Positions 23,417 to 31,939 of a stretch of DNA of 36,634 bases are shown piece by piece (positions within the stretch are counted from its first letter, which is position 1; each line of letters begins with the position of its first letter). Both the position numbers and the translations under genes were made by a program. Below the pieces are notes generated by a model, which saw only the letters and a list, made by a program, of their open reading frames with translations, searched no databases and was not told the DNA's origin. The DNA comes from Nonomuraea longispora (lineage in GTDB: Bacteria > Actinomycetota > Actinomycetes > Streptosporangiales > Streptosporangiaceae): positions 1 to 36,634 of the forward strand of contig NZ_SMJZ01000076.1 in NCBI RefSeq assembly GCF_004348345.1, in the 5' to 3' direction.

Positions 23417-24225
23417 CGGAACCCGTGCTCCAGGCGCGCGGCCTGGTCAAGAAGTACGGCCACGTGACCGCGCTCGACGGCGCCGACTTCGACCTGATGC
23501 CCGGTGAGGTGCTCGCGGTCATCGGCGACAACGGCGCCGGCAAGACGAGCCTGATCAAGGCGCTGACGGGCGCGCTGCAGCCGGACTCCGGCGAGATCCT
23601 GCTCGACGGGAGGCCGGTGCGTCTCCGCGACCCGCTCGACGCCCGCAGGCACGGCATCGAGACCGTCTACCAGGACCTCGCGGTCGCCGCCTCGCTCGAC
23701 ATCGCGACGAACATGTTCCTGGGCAGGGAACTACGGAAACCGGGCATCCTCGGTCGGGTCTTCCGGATGCTGGACAAGAAGCGCATGCGTGAGGAGTCGG
23801 CCAAGCACATGGCCGAGCTCAAGATCGGGCTGCGCTCGCTCACCCAGCCGGTCGAGTCGCTGTCGGGCGGGCAGCGCCAGGGCGTCGCCGTGGCCAGGGC
23901 GGTCGCCTGGGCCACGAACGTCGTGGTGATGGACGAGCCCACGGCGGCGCTCGGCGTCAAGGAGTCCGGCCAGGTGCTCGACCTGATCAGGCAGGTACGC
24001 GACCGTGGCACGCCGGTGGTGCTGATCAGCCACAACATGCCGCACGTCTTCGAGATCGCCGACCGCGTGCACATCCAGCGCCTGGGCCGCAGGGTCGCCG
24101 AGATCGTCCCTGGCGACCACAGCATGGCCGAGGTGGTCGCCATCATGACCGGCGCCATCCAGGTGTCGGACGGCAAGTCCGTGGTGAAGGACAAGGACGC
24201 GGCGGAGGCGATCGGGCTGTCGTGA
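23413..24225 (+). CDS. frcA: Sugar ABC transporter ATP-binding protein (FrcA-like)
   Basis: The 270-residue ATPase has a single nucleotide-binding domain: Walker A GDNGAGKTS (38-46), signature LSGGQRQ, Walker B VVVMDEP and the switch histidine in LISHNM. RbsA-type partners usually have two fused domains of about 500 residues; the single domain is characteristic of FrcA. Its ATG overlaps the permease stop after a GGAGG site. It would dimerise to power the transporter. Confidence 0.88.
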   Translation: MTEPVLQARGLVKKYGHVTALDGADFDLMPGEVLAVIGDNGAGKTSLIKALTGALQPDSGEILLDGRPVRLRDPLDARRHGIETVYQDLAVAASLDIATNMFLGRELRKPGILGRVFRMLDKKRMREESAKHMAELKIGLRSLTQPVESLSGGQRQGVAVARAVAWATNVVVMDEPTAALGVKESGQVLDLIRQVRDRGTPVVLISHNMPHVFEIADRVHIQRLGRRVAEIVPGDHSMAEVVAIMTGAIQVSDGKSVVKDKDAAEAIGLS

Positions 24226-24315
24226 CACCTTCCGGTACGAGCGCGCCGCCGGGCCCGGCTGTCGTGGTGCGGCCCCCTACGGGTGCTCCGCCGCCTGCGG
24301 GGACGGGCCACTAGC

Positions 24316-25335
24316 ATGGGCCGGATGCGGCGTCCGACGATGACAGATGTGGCGCGCGAGGTCGGCGTCACCGCCAAGACGGTCTCGCGGGTGCTCAACG
24401 ACGACGGCCCGGTCGCCGTCGAGACCCGCGAGCGCGTCATGGCGGCCGTCAAGAAGCTCGGCTACCAGCCCAACCTGATGGCCCGCAACATGCGGGTCGG
24501 CGCGCGCGACGCCGCGATCGGCCTGATCATCCCCGAGATGGGCAACCCGTTCTTCGGTACGGTCGCCGGCGGCGTCGAGAGCGCCATCAGGTCCCGCGGG
24601 CTGACGCTCATCGTCGGCTCGTCCAGCGAGACGGCCGCCCTGGAGCAGTCGCTGGTCGCGACGTTCCTGGCCCGCAGGGTGAGCGCCCTCATGATCGTCC
24701 CTTCGGCCACCAGCGAGCACCGAGGGCTGCGGGGCGAGCGGGTGGCCGGGCTGCCGATCGTCTTCCTCGACCGCCCGGCGGTGGGCCTGACCGCCGACAG
24801 CGTCGTCAGCGCCAACCGGGAGGGGTCGCGGGCCGGCGTCGCCCACCTGATCGCGCACGGCCACCGCCGCATCGGCTTCGTGGGCGACCTGCCCGCCTCG
24901 CTCTACACCCGCCGCGAACGTTTCCAGGGCTACCGCGACGCCCTCGACCGGGCGGGGCTGCCGTTCGACCGCTCGCTTGTCGAGACCGGGCACGACCAGG
25001 ACGCCGCGGCCCGGGCCACCCTGCGGCTGCTGACGCTGAGCGACCCGCCGACGGCGCTGTTCGCGGCCAACAACCTCGCGTCGATGGGAGCGGTGGTGGC
25101 GCTGGCCCGGGCACGGCGCACGGACGTCGCGCTGGTCGGGTTCGACGACCTGCCGCTGGCCGAGGTCCTCGACCCGCCGCTGACGGTGGTGGCGCAGGAC
25201 CCGGCGCGGATGGGGGCCGCGGCGGCGGACCTGGTGCTGTCGCGGCTGGACGGTGACCGGTCCAAGGCGCGCAGGCAGGTGGTGCCCACCCGGCTGATCG
25301 TCCGCGGCTCGGGCGAGCTCCCTCCGCCCCCGTGA
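24316..25335 (+). CDS. LacI-family repressor of the sugar locus
   Basis: The 339-residue regulator has the LacI helix-turn-helix and hinge at the N-terminus (TMTDVAREVGVTAKTVSRVL, then LGYQPNLMARNMR) and a sugar-binding periplasmic-type core (IGLIIPEMGNPFFG, FVGDLPAS). It lies 90 bp after frcA on the same strand. It probably binds the palindromes at 21401-21432 and releases them when the sugar or its phosphate is present. The start could be ATG 24316 or ATG 24325; both keep the DNA-binding domain. Confidence 0.88.
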   Translation: MGRMRRPTMTDVAREVGVTAKTVSRVLNDDGPVAVETRERVMAAVKKLGYQPNLMARNMRVGARDAAIGLIIPEMGNPFFGTVAGGVESAIRSRGLTLIVGSSSETAALEQSLVATFLARRVSALMIVPSATSEHRGLRGERVAGLPIVFLDRPAVGLTADSVVSANREGSRAGVAHLIAHGHRRIGFVGDLPASLYTRRERFQGYRDALDRAGLPFDRSLVETGHDQDAAARATLRLLTLSDPPTALFAANNLASMGAVVALARARRTDVALVGFDDLPLAEVLDPPLTVVAQDPARMGAAAADLVLSRLDGDRSKARRQVVPTRLIVRGSGELPPPP

Positions 25336-25362
25336 CGCCGGTCCCCGCGACCGGACGAGCAA

Positions 25363-25698
25363 GTGACGGCGCAGGTGACCGGCGTGCTGGACCTTCCCGG
25401 CCGGCTGGAGGACGTGACGGCCGGCATGCAGCACGGGGAACAGGCCAGGATCGCCGCCGGCCTGCCGATGAAGCCGGCCGTCTCCGACGACCGGCTGGCC
25501 ATCATCCCGCTGCTCCGGGCCGGCGACGACGCGGTCACGGCGTCGTACCTGATCCATCCGTCACCGTTGCTGGACGCCCTGGTGGCGCTGTTCGAGGCAG
25601 TGTGGGAGCGCAGCGTGCCCGTCCGCATGACGGCCCGCGGCGGGGAGTCGCCGGACGACGATGGAGAGCCGTCACGCCCGCCGACGCGGGATGGGTGA
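25363..25698 (+). pseudogene. LuxR/TrmB-like regulator fragment lacking its DNA-binding domain
   Basis: The frame (GTG 25363, 111 residues) contains the part that in actinobacterial TrmB/LuxR-type regulators precedes the C-terminal helix-turn-helix: ARIAAGLPMKPAVSDDRLAI, then SPLLDALVALFEAVWERSVP. The N-terminal sensor portion and the LuxR helix-turn-helix are both missing. Its 3' half overlaps the RsbW-like gene on the other strand. It is most likely the remnant of a deleted gene; an independent short protein cannot be excluded. Confidence 0.5.
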
Positions 25699-26098
25699 CC
25701 GAGAACCACACGACCTTGCCGCCGTCGGCCGCCCGTACGCCCCAGTCGTCGGCGATCGCGGCGACGATCTGCAGGCCCCGGCCCGACGGTGTGCCGGGCG
25801 CGGGGGTACGCGGGCGCGGCATGCCGTCGCCCGGGTCGAACACCTCGCCGTAGAGGCGGCCGCCGTGGTCCTCCAGGCGCAGCGCGTACGCCGACCCGCC
25901 GTGCACGACGGCGTTGGTGACGAGTTCGCTGACGATGACGAGGCAGTCGTCGATCATGTCGTCGTGGCCCCACGCGGTCAGGTCGGCGCGGACCAGAGCG
26001 CGCGCCTCGCCGACGCCGGCCGGTACCGAGGGCAGCAGGTGCTCCGCCGTCCGGATCGGCGTCGCGGGCGGGGGCCCGTGGCGGAGGGGCATGCGCAT
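25535..26098 (-). CDS. RsbW-like ATP-binding regulator (anti-sigma kinase family)
   Basis: The 187-residue protein is a GHKL-type ATPase domain: N box SELVTNAVVHGG (57-68), G1 box DPGDGMPRP (88-96) and G2 box GRGLQIVAAIADDWG (107-120). Actinomycetes encode many such HATPase_c_2 proteins; in the RsbW/SpoIIAB model they bind sigma factors and phosphorylate anti-anti-sigma proteins. No partner gene is nearby, so its target is unknown. The fold ends by about residue 140; the Arg/Pro-rich tail of 45 residues overlaps the LuxR fragment and may be a read-through extension. The start could be ATG 26098 or GTG 26101. A CebR-type palindrome sits 17 bp upstream. Confidence 0.78.
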   Translation of the reverse strand: MRMPLRHGPPPATPIRTAEHLLPSVPAGVGEARALVRADLTAWGHDDMIDDCLVIVSELVTNAVVHGGSAYALRLEDHGGRLYGEVFDPGDGMPRPRTPAPGTPSGRGLQIVAAIADDWGVRAADGGKVVWFSVTHPASAGVTALHRRPATPRRGPSCGRARCAPTLPRTAPPGRPATVTDGSGTTP

Positions 26099-26114
26099 CA
26101 CATCTCTCGGGTTT

Positions 26115-26128
26115 TGGGAGCGCTCCCA
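26115..26128. promoter_or_regulatory. CebR-type LacI operator TGGGAGCGCTCCCA
   Basis: This perfect 14-bp palindrome is identical to the known CebR box of Streptomyces, the target of the cello-oligosaccharide-responsive LacI repressor. It lies 17 bp upstream of the RsbW-like start and about 150 bp before the divergent secreted protein. Whether a CebR orthologue exists in this genome cannot be seen here. Confidence 0.65.
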
Positions 26129-26234
26129 TACCAAGGTAAGCCCTTTCCCTGCTTCTGGGAATCCATGGCGGCACACATTGTTGCCTAACCGTGTCCCGTC
26201 TCGGGCACGCTTTCCAACACGAAGAGTAACCGTG

Positions 26235-26253
26235 CCGACACATGAGGTGTCGG
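26235..26253 (+). promoter_or_regulatory. Stem-loop in the leader of the secreted-protein gene
   Basis: CCGACAC (26235-26241) and GTGTCGG (26247-26253) form a 7-bp stem with a 5-base loop 25 bp before the start codon. It may be an operator or an mRNA leader hairpin. Confidence 0.35.
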
Positions 26254-26278
26254 ATCCGGATCGAACTGAGGAGAGCGT

Positions 26279-26635
26279 ATGTCCAGGAAGGCCATCACCG
26301 CCCTGACCCTCGCGGCCTGCATGCTCCCGGGGGCGGCACTCGCCGCGCCCGCGAGCGCTGACGCGGAGAACGACCTGAGTGACTGCTACGACGGCACATG
26401 CACACTCACCGTCACCGAGCCGGTGACCTTCCCCGTCGACCCCCGCTACCGCCTGTCCGACGTTCGGGTCTCCAAGGTGCATGTCGCCGGCATGTTCCAC
26501 GCCGTCATGATCCAGTCGACGAAGTCCGGCGCGGCCACCACCCTCGGCGCGGGCACCCGCGGCAGCATCAACGGCCTGTCCGTACACGTGCAGCGCATCA
26601 CCGACACCGACGCGACCGTCCGCTTCGAGGGCTGA
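26279..26635 (+). CDS. Small secreted protein of unknown function
   Basis: The 118-residue product starts with a classic signal peptide (MSRKAITALTLAACMLPGAA, with cleavage plausible after ALA or ASA at about residues 23-28). The mature part is about 90 residues with two cysteines close together (DCYDGTC), probably a disulfide, and a beta-rich pattern (CTLTVTEPVTFPV, VHVAGMFHAVMIQS). AGGAGA stands 5 bases before the ATG. I do not recognise a family. Its 3' end overlaps the end of jetD on the other strand by 38 bp. Confidence 0.7.
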   Translation: MSRKAITALTLAACMLPGAALAAPASADAENDLSDCYDGTCTLTVTEPVTFPVDPRYRLSDVRVSKVHVAGMFHAVMIQSTKSGAATTLGAGTRGSINGLSVHVQRITDTDATVRFEG

Positions 26636-27836
26636 CGGCGGCGGCCAGGTCGGCGAGCAGGCACTCAGCGACCAGTTCCTCGGGTACGGCGAGCCCGTGA
26701 GAGCGCAGGGCCGGGGCCAGGCCGGGGTCCCAGGGGGCGTCGGTCACCCGGCCCGGTGTCGGGCCGGGTGACAGACCTGACGACGAGCCCGACGAGGGGC
26801 CGGACGGCGGGCGGCCCGCGAGAGCCCGCAGGTAGTCGTCGGCGGACATCCGCCACGGCTCCGCCCCGGTCTTGGCCATGGTGTAAGCGGCGATCCGCAG
26901 GCCCTCCCCGTCGAAGTCGCCGTGATACCGCAGCCCGACGTCCCGCGGAAACGCCCGGAGCAGGCGGATGACGGCGCTGTTCGGCCAGCCGGAGGTGCAG
27001 ACCATGGGCGGGCAGTCGCCGCCGAAGCGCTGCTCGGCCAGGGCGAGCACGGTCGGGTTCTCCACCACCCAGACGACCCGCTCGCGCACCCGCAGCCCCT
27101 GCGTGTCGTGGAGCTGCGCCAGGGTGATCACGCTGGCCCGGCCGTCCCAGACGCGCAGGGCTCTGGCCAGGGGCTCATCCCCGTCCGGGCGTAAGCCGGC
27201 GACCAGGGCCGTCGTCGACAGCGCGTCGCAGGCCACCCCCGCCCGCTCCCACAACGCCCGCCTGGCCTGCGCGCCCTCCGGCGCGGGCACGTCATAGAGC
27301 GTCGACAGCGCCTTCAGCACCAGCGACGACAGCCGCGTACCGTCGTCCAGGGCGTGCGGGTCGCCGGTCACGTCGGCGGCCACCGCCGCCAGCGGCCGTC
27401 CCGCGGCGGGCAGCGCGGCCAGCACGGCCAAGGCCCGCTCCATCAGGTCGCGGCCGGCGCGCGCGGCCGGCAGGGCGAGCAGCGCGGGCTCGGCCACGAC
27501 CACGGGATGCGCCGCGAACCAGGCGGCCAGCGCCGTCCGCTCCCGTTCCCGCTCCTCGCGCCTGCGCCGGCGGTCGCCGAGCGGGCCGGCGATCTCCTCG
27601 GTGACGGCGCGCACGTCGAGCCCGCCGAGCGCGGCCGCCAGCCGGGACACCTCGATGGTGATCGAGGCACCGGGGTAGCGGTCGAGGCCGAGCAGGTCGG
27701 CGACGGCGGCCTGCTGCCCGTCGGCCAGGCCGGTCACCCTGACCCGGCTGACAGGGCGGCCGGAGGAGAGCCGCTCGTGCAGGGCCAGCCACACCGGCCG
27801 CAGCTCGCGGGCGCGCAACCGGTCGGGGACGGTCAT
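26598..27836 (-). CDS. jetD: Wadjet type II nuclease subunit JetD (TIGR02679)
   Basis: The 412-residue protein belongs to TIGR02679, with a DUF3323-type N-terminal region (about 1-230) and a DUF2399 Toprim-like domain (about 250-400). Toprim residues are visible: E259 in VVENPTV, and D307 and D309 in YHGDFDGEG. In Wadjet systems JetD is the topoisomerase VI-like nuclease that cuts circular plasmids after the JetABC motor has extruded them. It starts at ATG 27836 within an ATGA overlap with jetC. A Gly/Ser/Pro-rich insert (about 341-365) interrupts the C-terminal domain. Confidence 0.88.
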   Translation of the reverse strand: MTVPDRLRARELRPVWLALHERLSSGRPVSRVRVTGLADGQQAAVADLLGLDRYPGASITIEVSRLAAALGGLDVRAVTEEIAGPLGDRRRRREERERERTALAAWFAAHPVVVAEPALLALPAARAGRDLMERALAVLAALPAAGRPLAAVAADVTGDPHALDDGTRLSSLVLKALSTLYDVPAPEGAQARRALWERAGVACDALSTTALVAGLRPDGDEPLARALRVWDGRASVITLAQLHDTQGLRVRERVVWVVENPTVLALAEQRFGGDCPPMVCTSGWPNSAVIRLLRAFPRDVGLRYHGDFDGEGLRIAAYTMAKTGAEPWRMSADDYLRALAGRPPSGPSSGSSSGLSPGPTPGRVTDAPWDPGLAPALRSHGLAVPEELVAECLLADLAAAVSPRSGRSRRCR

Positions 27837-30800
27837 TCGGCCGGCACCGTACGGTAGCCGTTCCAGACGAACCTGGCCGTGGTCACCGCGTCGTCGCCGT
27901 CCCCTGTGATGAGCTGGTGGATCGCGATGCCGTCCAGCTCCCGGTATTCGCACCACTCGTGGTCGGAGGTGAGCACCAGGTCCAGCCCCAGGTCAACCAG
28001 CAGGTCGAACACCTGCCCCCGGTTGGTCCTGTCGACCCCGACGAACACCTCGTCGAGCAGGATGAAGCGCGGGCACCCCGGATCGGTCTGGTAGTGCGCG
28101 GCCACGGCGGCGAACAACGGCAGGTGCAGCGCGATCGCCTTCTCCCCGCCGGACAGCGCCCCGTGCAGCTTCCTGGTGAGGTCCTGCCAGCCCTGACCGT
28201 CGCCCCGCTCCAGCCTGACCACGAACCGGTGCCAGGAGGTGTAGTCGAGCACCTTCATCAGCTGGTCCTCCCAGCTCGCCGACGAGTTGTCGGCCCGCGC
28301 CTCCTCCACGCGGTCCCTGAAGAAGACGTAGAGGGCCTCCTTGTCGGCCTCGCTCAGCCCGGCGGGGTCGCGCAGCAGCAGGTCGCGGGCGGCGCGGGTG
28401 CCGGCCGACTGGGCGGGATCGACCTGCCACACCAGCCGCACGGCCACCCGCGAGGCGGTGCGGACACGTTCGAGGCGCTGGTTCATGCCCTCGACCAGCG
28501 CGCTCGCCTGCCTGATGCGGTCGGCCAGGTGCCGGCGCGTGTCGCCCGCCAGCGTCCGGTCGAACAGGTCGCGCTCCGCCTCCGTGATGTCGGAGCGCCG
28601 CTCGTCGCGCTCCTTGCGCAGCGCCGCGCTGAGGGCCGCGGCCCCCGCCCGTACGCCGCTGACGGTGGCCGTCAGCGTCTGCACGTCGTCGTCGGGCGCC
28701 AGCTCCAGGTCGGCCCGGTCGGCGAGGACCTCCCTGGCGTGGTGGAAGGCGTCCTGCAACCGCGCCTCGGCCTCCCTGACGTTCTTCAGCTCGTACGGCA
28801 CGGAGGACAGCCGCTCGCCGACGGCCCTGGCCGCCTCCAGCACCGCCCTGACCCCGGCACCCGCGGCCGGCTCGACCGTCACCCGCGCGTCCGCCGGCAG
28901 GTGCCCGGCCGCCAGCCGCCGGAACCGTTCGGACACCTCGTCCCGCGTGCGCCCGGCCTCGGCGTGCCGTTCCTCCGCCGTGCCCAGCTCTCCCCTGAGC
29001 CGGCCGAGCCTGGCGTTGAGCTGGGCCAGGCTCTCGTTGACCGACTTGATGAGCCGGCGGCAGGCGTGGTAGGCGGTCTGGGTGTCCTGGAGTTGTCCGA
29101 GGACCCGGTGGTGCTCGGCGCCGACCGTGGACTCGACCGCGGCCAGCTTCTCCGCCAGCACGACGGCGGCGGCCGCGGCCTCCTCGGCGCGTTCGACGGC
29201 GGCCACGGCCAGCGCCTGGTATTCGCGGGCGGTCTCACGCGCGTGCCCGGCGCGTTCCCTGGCGGCGCGGGCGCCCGCGCGCCGGTCGTGCCAGACGGTG
29301 CCGGTCATCTCGGCGGTGCGCAGGGCGTCTTCCAAATTGTCGAGCGCGGGCGGGCCCGTGGGCAGCGCGTGGCTCGCGGCCAGCTCGGTGAGCCGCCGCA
29401 GCGACCTGGCGACGTCCTGCTCGCGCTCGTGCAGGCGCTGCTCGCAGGCGTGGAGGCGGTCTTCGAGCAGCGCCATCCCTCGTACCGCGCCGTCGAGCTC
29501 CTGCACGGCCTCGGCGTACGGTGTCCTGTCGGGCCTGCGCCGCAGCTCGGCGGCGAGCGTGTCGCGGTCGCCCTCGACCACGGCGAGCAGGTGGTCGCAC
29601 TCGGCGACGGTGCCTGCCAGCTCCCCGAGCCGGTCGTCGAGTTCGGCGATGCGGCGGCGCCGGGCGCGTTCGCGGGCGGTGGCGCCGATGTAGGAGGGTT
29701 CGGGCTTGACCCAGCGGCCCGCCGCGAGGCCGAGCCGCCAGGTGCCGTCGGCGCCGATGACGGCCGGATGGTCGACGCCGATCGCGCTGGGCGCGAACGC
29801 GATGCCGGACAACACCGTGTCGGCGGGCACCGGCGAGTCCGCCTCCGTGAACAGCACGTGGGCGAGGCTGTAGCCGGGCGCGGGCTTGGCCAGCGAGGCC
29901 ACGGCGAAGGCGTCGTGCTCGCCCGCGTCGAACCCGCCGTCGGGCAGCAGCCACAGGTCCAGCAGCCCGGCCGCTTCGAGCGCGGCCTCCACGCCCGCCT
30001 GCGCGACCGGGTCGAGGCCGGACCTGAACGCCACGGCCCGCCACAGCGGCGCGCCCGGACGGCCCTGCCGGCTCGTGGTGCGGGTGTGCGGGGCGGGCGG
30101 ATCCAGGACGGTCCGGTCGTTGAGGCGTTCGCGTTCCTTGCTGAGGTCGGCCCGTTCGGCGACCAGCCGGTCGCGCAGCCCCGTCAGGTGCTGTTCCCGG
30201 GCGGCGTAGCGGACGGCCGCGGCGGTGCGGGCGGCGCTGACCAGCTCGTCCGCCCGCTCGAACCGTTCGGCCAGGTCGGCCAGTTCGCCGGGGTCGAGCT
30301 GGAGCTGGGTGCAGCCGCCCGCCCACTCGGCCAGGGCCGTGGCGAGGTCGCGGGCCCGCTCGTCGCGCAGGCGTTCGGCCTGGTCGTGGGCGGCCCTGGC
30401 GGCGGCGAGGTCGTCCCTGGCGTCGTCGCGATCCCGCTCGGCGGTGGCGCGGCGGTTGACGGCCTCCTGGTGCCCGGCGATGCCCGCCCGGACCTCCCTG
30501 ATCTGGGCGGCGCGGCTGGACACGGCGGCACGCAGCAGCTCCCGCGCCCTGCGTACGTCCTGCTCGCCGTCCGGCCCGCCCTCCGGACCGCCGGGTGCGG
30601 CGCCCACCTCGCCACCGGCGCCGTGGGCGACGCCGTGGGTGGTGTCCTGACCAGAGCCGTGGGTGGCGGCGCGTTCGCTCTCCTCGTGGACGCCGAGCAG
30701 GCCGGCGCGTTCCGCCGCCCTGCGGGCCTCGCCCCTGGCGCGGTCGGCCAGCGCGGCGGCCGTGCGGGCGCCGTCCTGGGCCCGAGCGGCCAGCTCCTCC

Positions 30801-31939
30801 TTGGCTGCGGCGGCGTGGGCCGCCGTCCCCGCCTGGTCGCGCAGCCGGGCCGCCGTCTCGTGCGCGGACTGCGCCTCCGTACGCAGCCGGTGCAGTTCCC
30901 CGCCGGCCTGGTACGCCTCGCTCTCCTTGAGACCCTCGATCTGCGCGGCCAGCGCCAGTTCCTGCGCCTCCTCCTCGGCCAGCCGCACGGTGGCCGCCTC
31001 CAGCTCGCCCTCGGCCTCCGTGAGCGCCTCCCGCTTGTTCCGCACCTCGGCGGCCAGCGAGTCCAGCGTGTAGCCGGCGGACGTGACGGCCGCGGCGGCG
31101 GCCCGCAGGACGCGCTGGGCGTACCCGCGTTGACGGGCGGCCAGCCGGTCGGCCTCCTCCACGTCGCGGTCGAGCAGCCGCAGCTCCTCGCGCTGCCGGT
31201 CAAGCCGCTCGAACCCCTCCGCGATCTCGTGGATCTCGCCCTCGCCGAGCGGCGGCAGCGCGCTGGACAGCAGCTCCGACAGCAGCCCGGGATCGAGGCG
31301 TTCGGACAGCTTGGGGGTGCGCAGCTGGCGCAGCGCGGTGAGCAGCGAGTCGTAGCGCTGCTCGTTGAGCCCCCGGTAGAGGGTCTGGCGCACGACCGTG
31401 CGGTAGGCGTCGGCGGACTCGTGCACCGTGCCCGAGGTGCCGAGCTCGTCGGCGAGCTGGGCCTTGGTCAGCGGCTGGCCGCTTTCGCCGCTGAGCCGGA
31501 TGCCGTCGGGGGTGTCGACGCGGGCCTCGGTCGTGAAGTAGGCGGCGGTGACGTTCTTGGTGTGGACGGTGGCCTGGAGCCGGGCGCCGCAGGTGAACCA
31601 ACGGCCGCCGGGGTGCCGGAACTCGATCCACACGTAGCCGACCCGGGTGGCGCCGGCGGCGCCGTCGCCCATGAGGTTCCAGTGCATGGTGCGTTCGGTG
31701 CCACCGAACGTCGACAGCCTGCTCGGCTTGAGGCTGGCGTCGAGCAGGTACGGCAGCAGCAGCTCCAGCACCTTGGACTTGCCGCTGCCGTTGGGGCCGC
31801 GCAGCAGCAGCCGGCCCCGGTGGAACTCGAACACCTCGTCGTAGTAGCGCCACACGTTGAGGATGCCCGCGCGTACGGGTACCCAGCGGTCCTCCACGAC
31901 CTGCGCGGCGCGCGCGGGTGTGAGTTCGGTGACTGTCAT
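27833..31939 (-). CDS. jetC: Wadjet type II SMC-like ATPase JetC (TIGR02680)
   Basis: The 1368-residue protein has an SMC/SbcC-like layout: Walker A GPNGSGKS (48-55), two long Ala/Glu/Arg-rich coiled coils around a hinge, signature ALSGGEKAIAL (LSGGEK at 1262-1267) and Walker B FILLDE (1292-1297). It matches TIGR02680, the motor of type II Wadjet. It should form an ATP-driven loop-extruding complex with JetA and JetB that recognises small circular DNA. The ATG at 31939 overlaps the jetB stop. No frame break is seen over 4.1 kb, so it is probably functional. Confidence 0.92.
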   Translation of the reverse strand: MTVTELTPARAAQVVEDRWVPVRAGILNVWRYYDEVFEFHRGRLLLRGPNGSGKSKVLELLLPYLLDASLKPSRLSTFGGTERTMHWNLMGDGAAGATRVGYVWIEFRHPGGRWFTCGARLQATVHTKNVTAAYFTTEARVDTPDGIRLSGESGQPLTKAQLADELGTSGTVHESADAYRTVVRQTLYRGLNEQRYDSLLTALRQLRTPKLSERLDPGLLSELLSSALPPLGEGEIHEIAEGFERLDRQREELRLLDRDVEEADRLAARQRGYAQRVLRAAAAAVTSAGYTLDSLAAEVRNKREALTEAEGELEAATVRLAEEEAQELALAAQIEGLKESEAYQAGGELHRLRTEAQSAHETAARLRDQAGTAAHAAAAKEELAARAQDGARTAAALADRARGEARRAAERAGLLGVHEESERAATHGSGQDTTHGVAHGAGGEVGAAPGGPEGGPDGEQDVRRARELLRAAVSSRAAQIREVRAGIAGHQEAVNRRATAERDRDDARDDLAAARAAHDQAERLRDERARDLATALAEWAGGCTQLQLDPGELADLAERFERADELVSAARTAAAVRYAAREQHLTGLRDRLVAERADLSKERERLNDRTVLDPPAPHTRTTSRQGRPGAPLWRAVAFRSGLDPVAQAGVEAALEAAGLLDLWLLPDGGFDAGEHDAFAVASLAKPAPGYSLAHVLFTEADSPVPADTVLSGIAFAPSAIGVDHPAVIGADGTWRLGLAAGRWVKPEPSYIGATARERARRRRIAELDDRLGELAGTVAECDHLLAVVEGDRDTLAAELRRRPDRTPYAEAVQELDGAVRGMALLEDRLHACEQRLHEREQDVARSLRRLTELAASHALPTGPPALDNLEDALRTAEMTGTVWHDRRAGARAARERAGHARETAREYQALAVAAVERAEEAAAAAVVLAEKLAAVESTVGAEHHRVLGQLQDTQTAYHACRRLIKSVNESLAQLNARLGRLRGELGTAEERHAEAGRTRDEVSERFRRLAAGHLPADARVTVEPAAGAGVRAVLEAARAVGERLSSVPYELKNVREAEARLQDAFHHAREVLADRADLELAPDDDVQTLTATVSGVRAGAAALSAALRKERDERRSDITEAERDLFDRTLAGDTRRHLADRIRQASALVEGMNQRLERVRTASRVAVRLVWQVDPAQSAGTRAARDLLLRDPAGLSEADKEALYVFFRDRVEEARADNSSASWEDQLMKVLDYTSWHRFVVRLERGDGQGWQDLTRKLHGALSGGEKAIALHLPLFAAVAAHYQTDPGCPRFILLDEVFVGVDRTNRGQVFDLLVDLGLDLVLTSDHEWCEYRELDGIAIHQLITGDGDDAVTTARFVWNGYRTVPAE

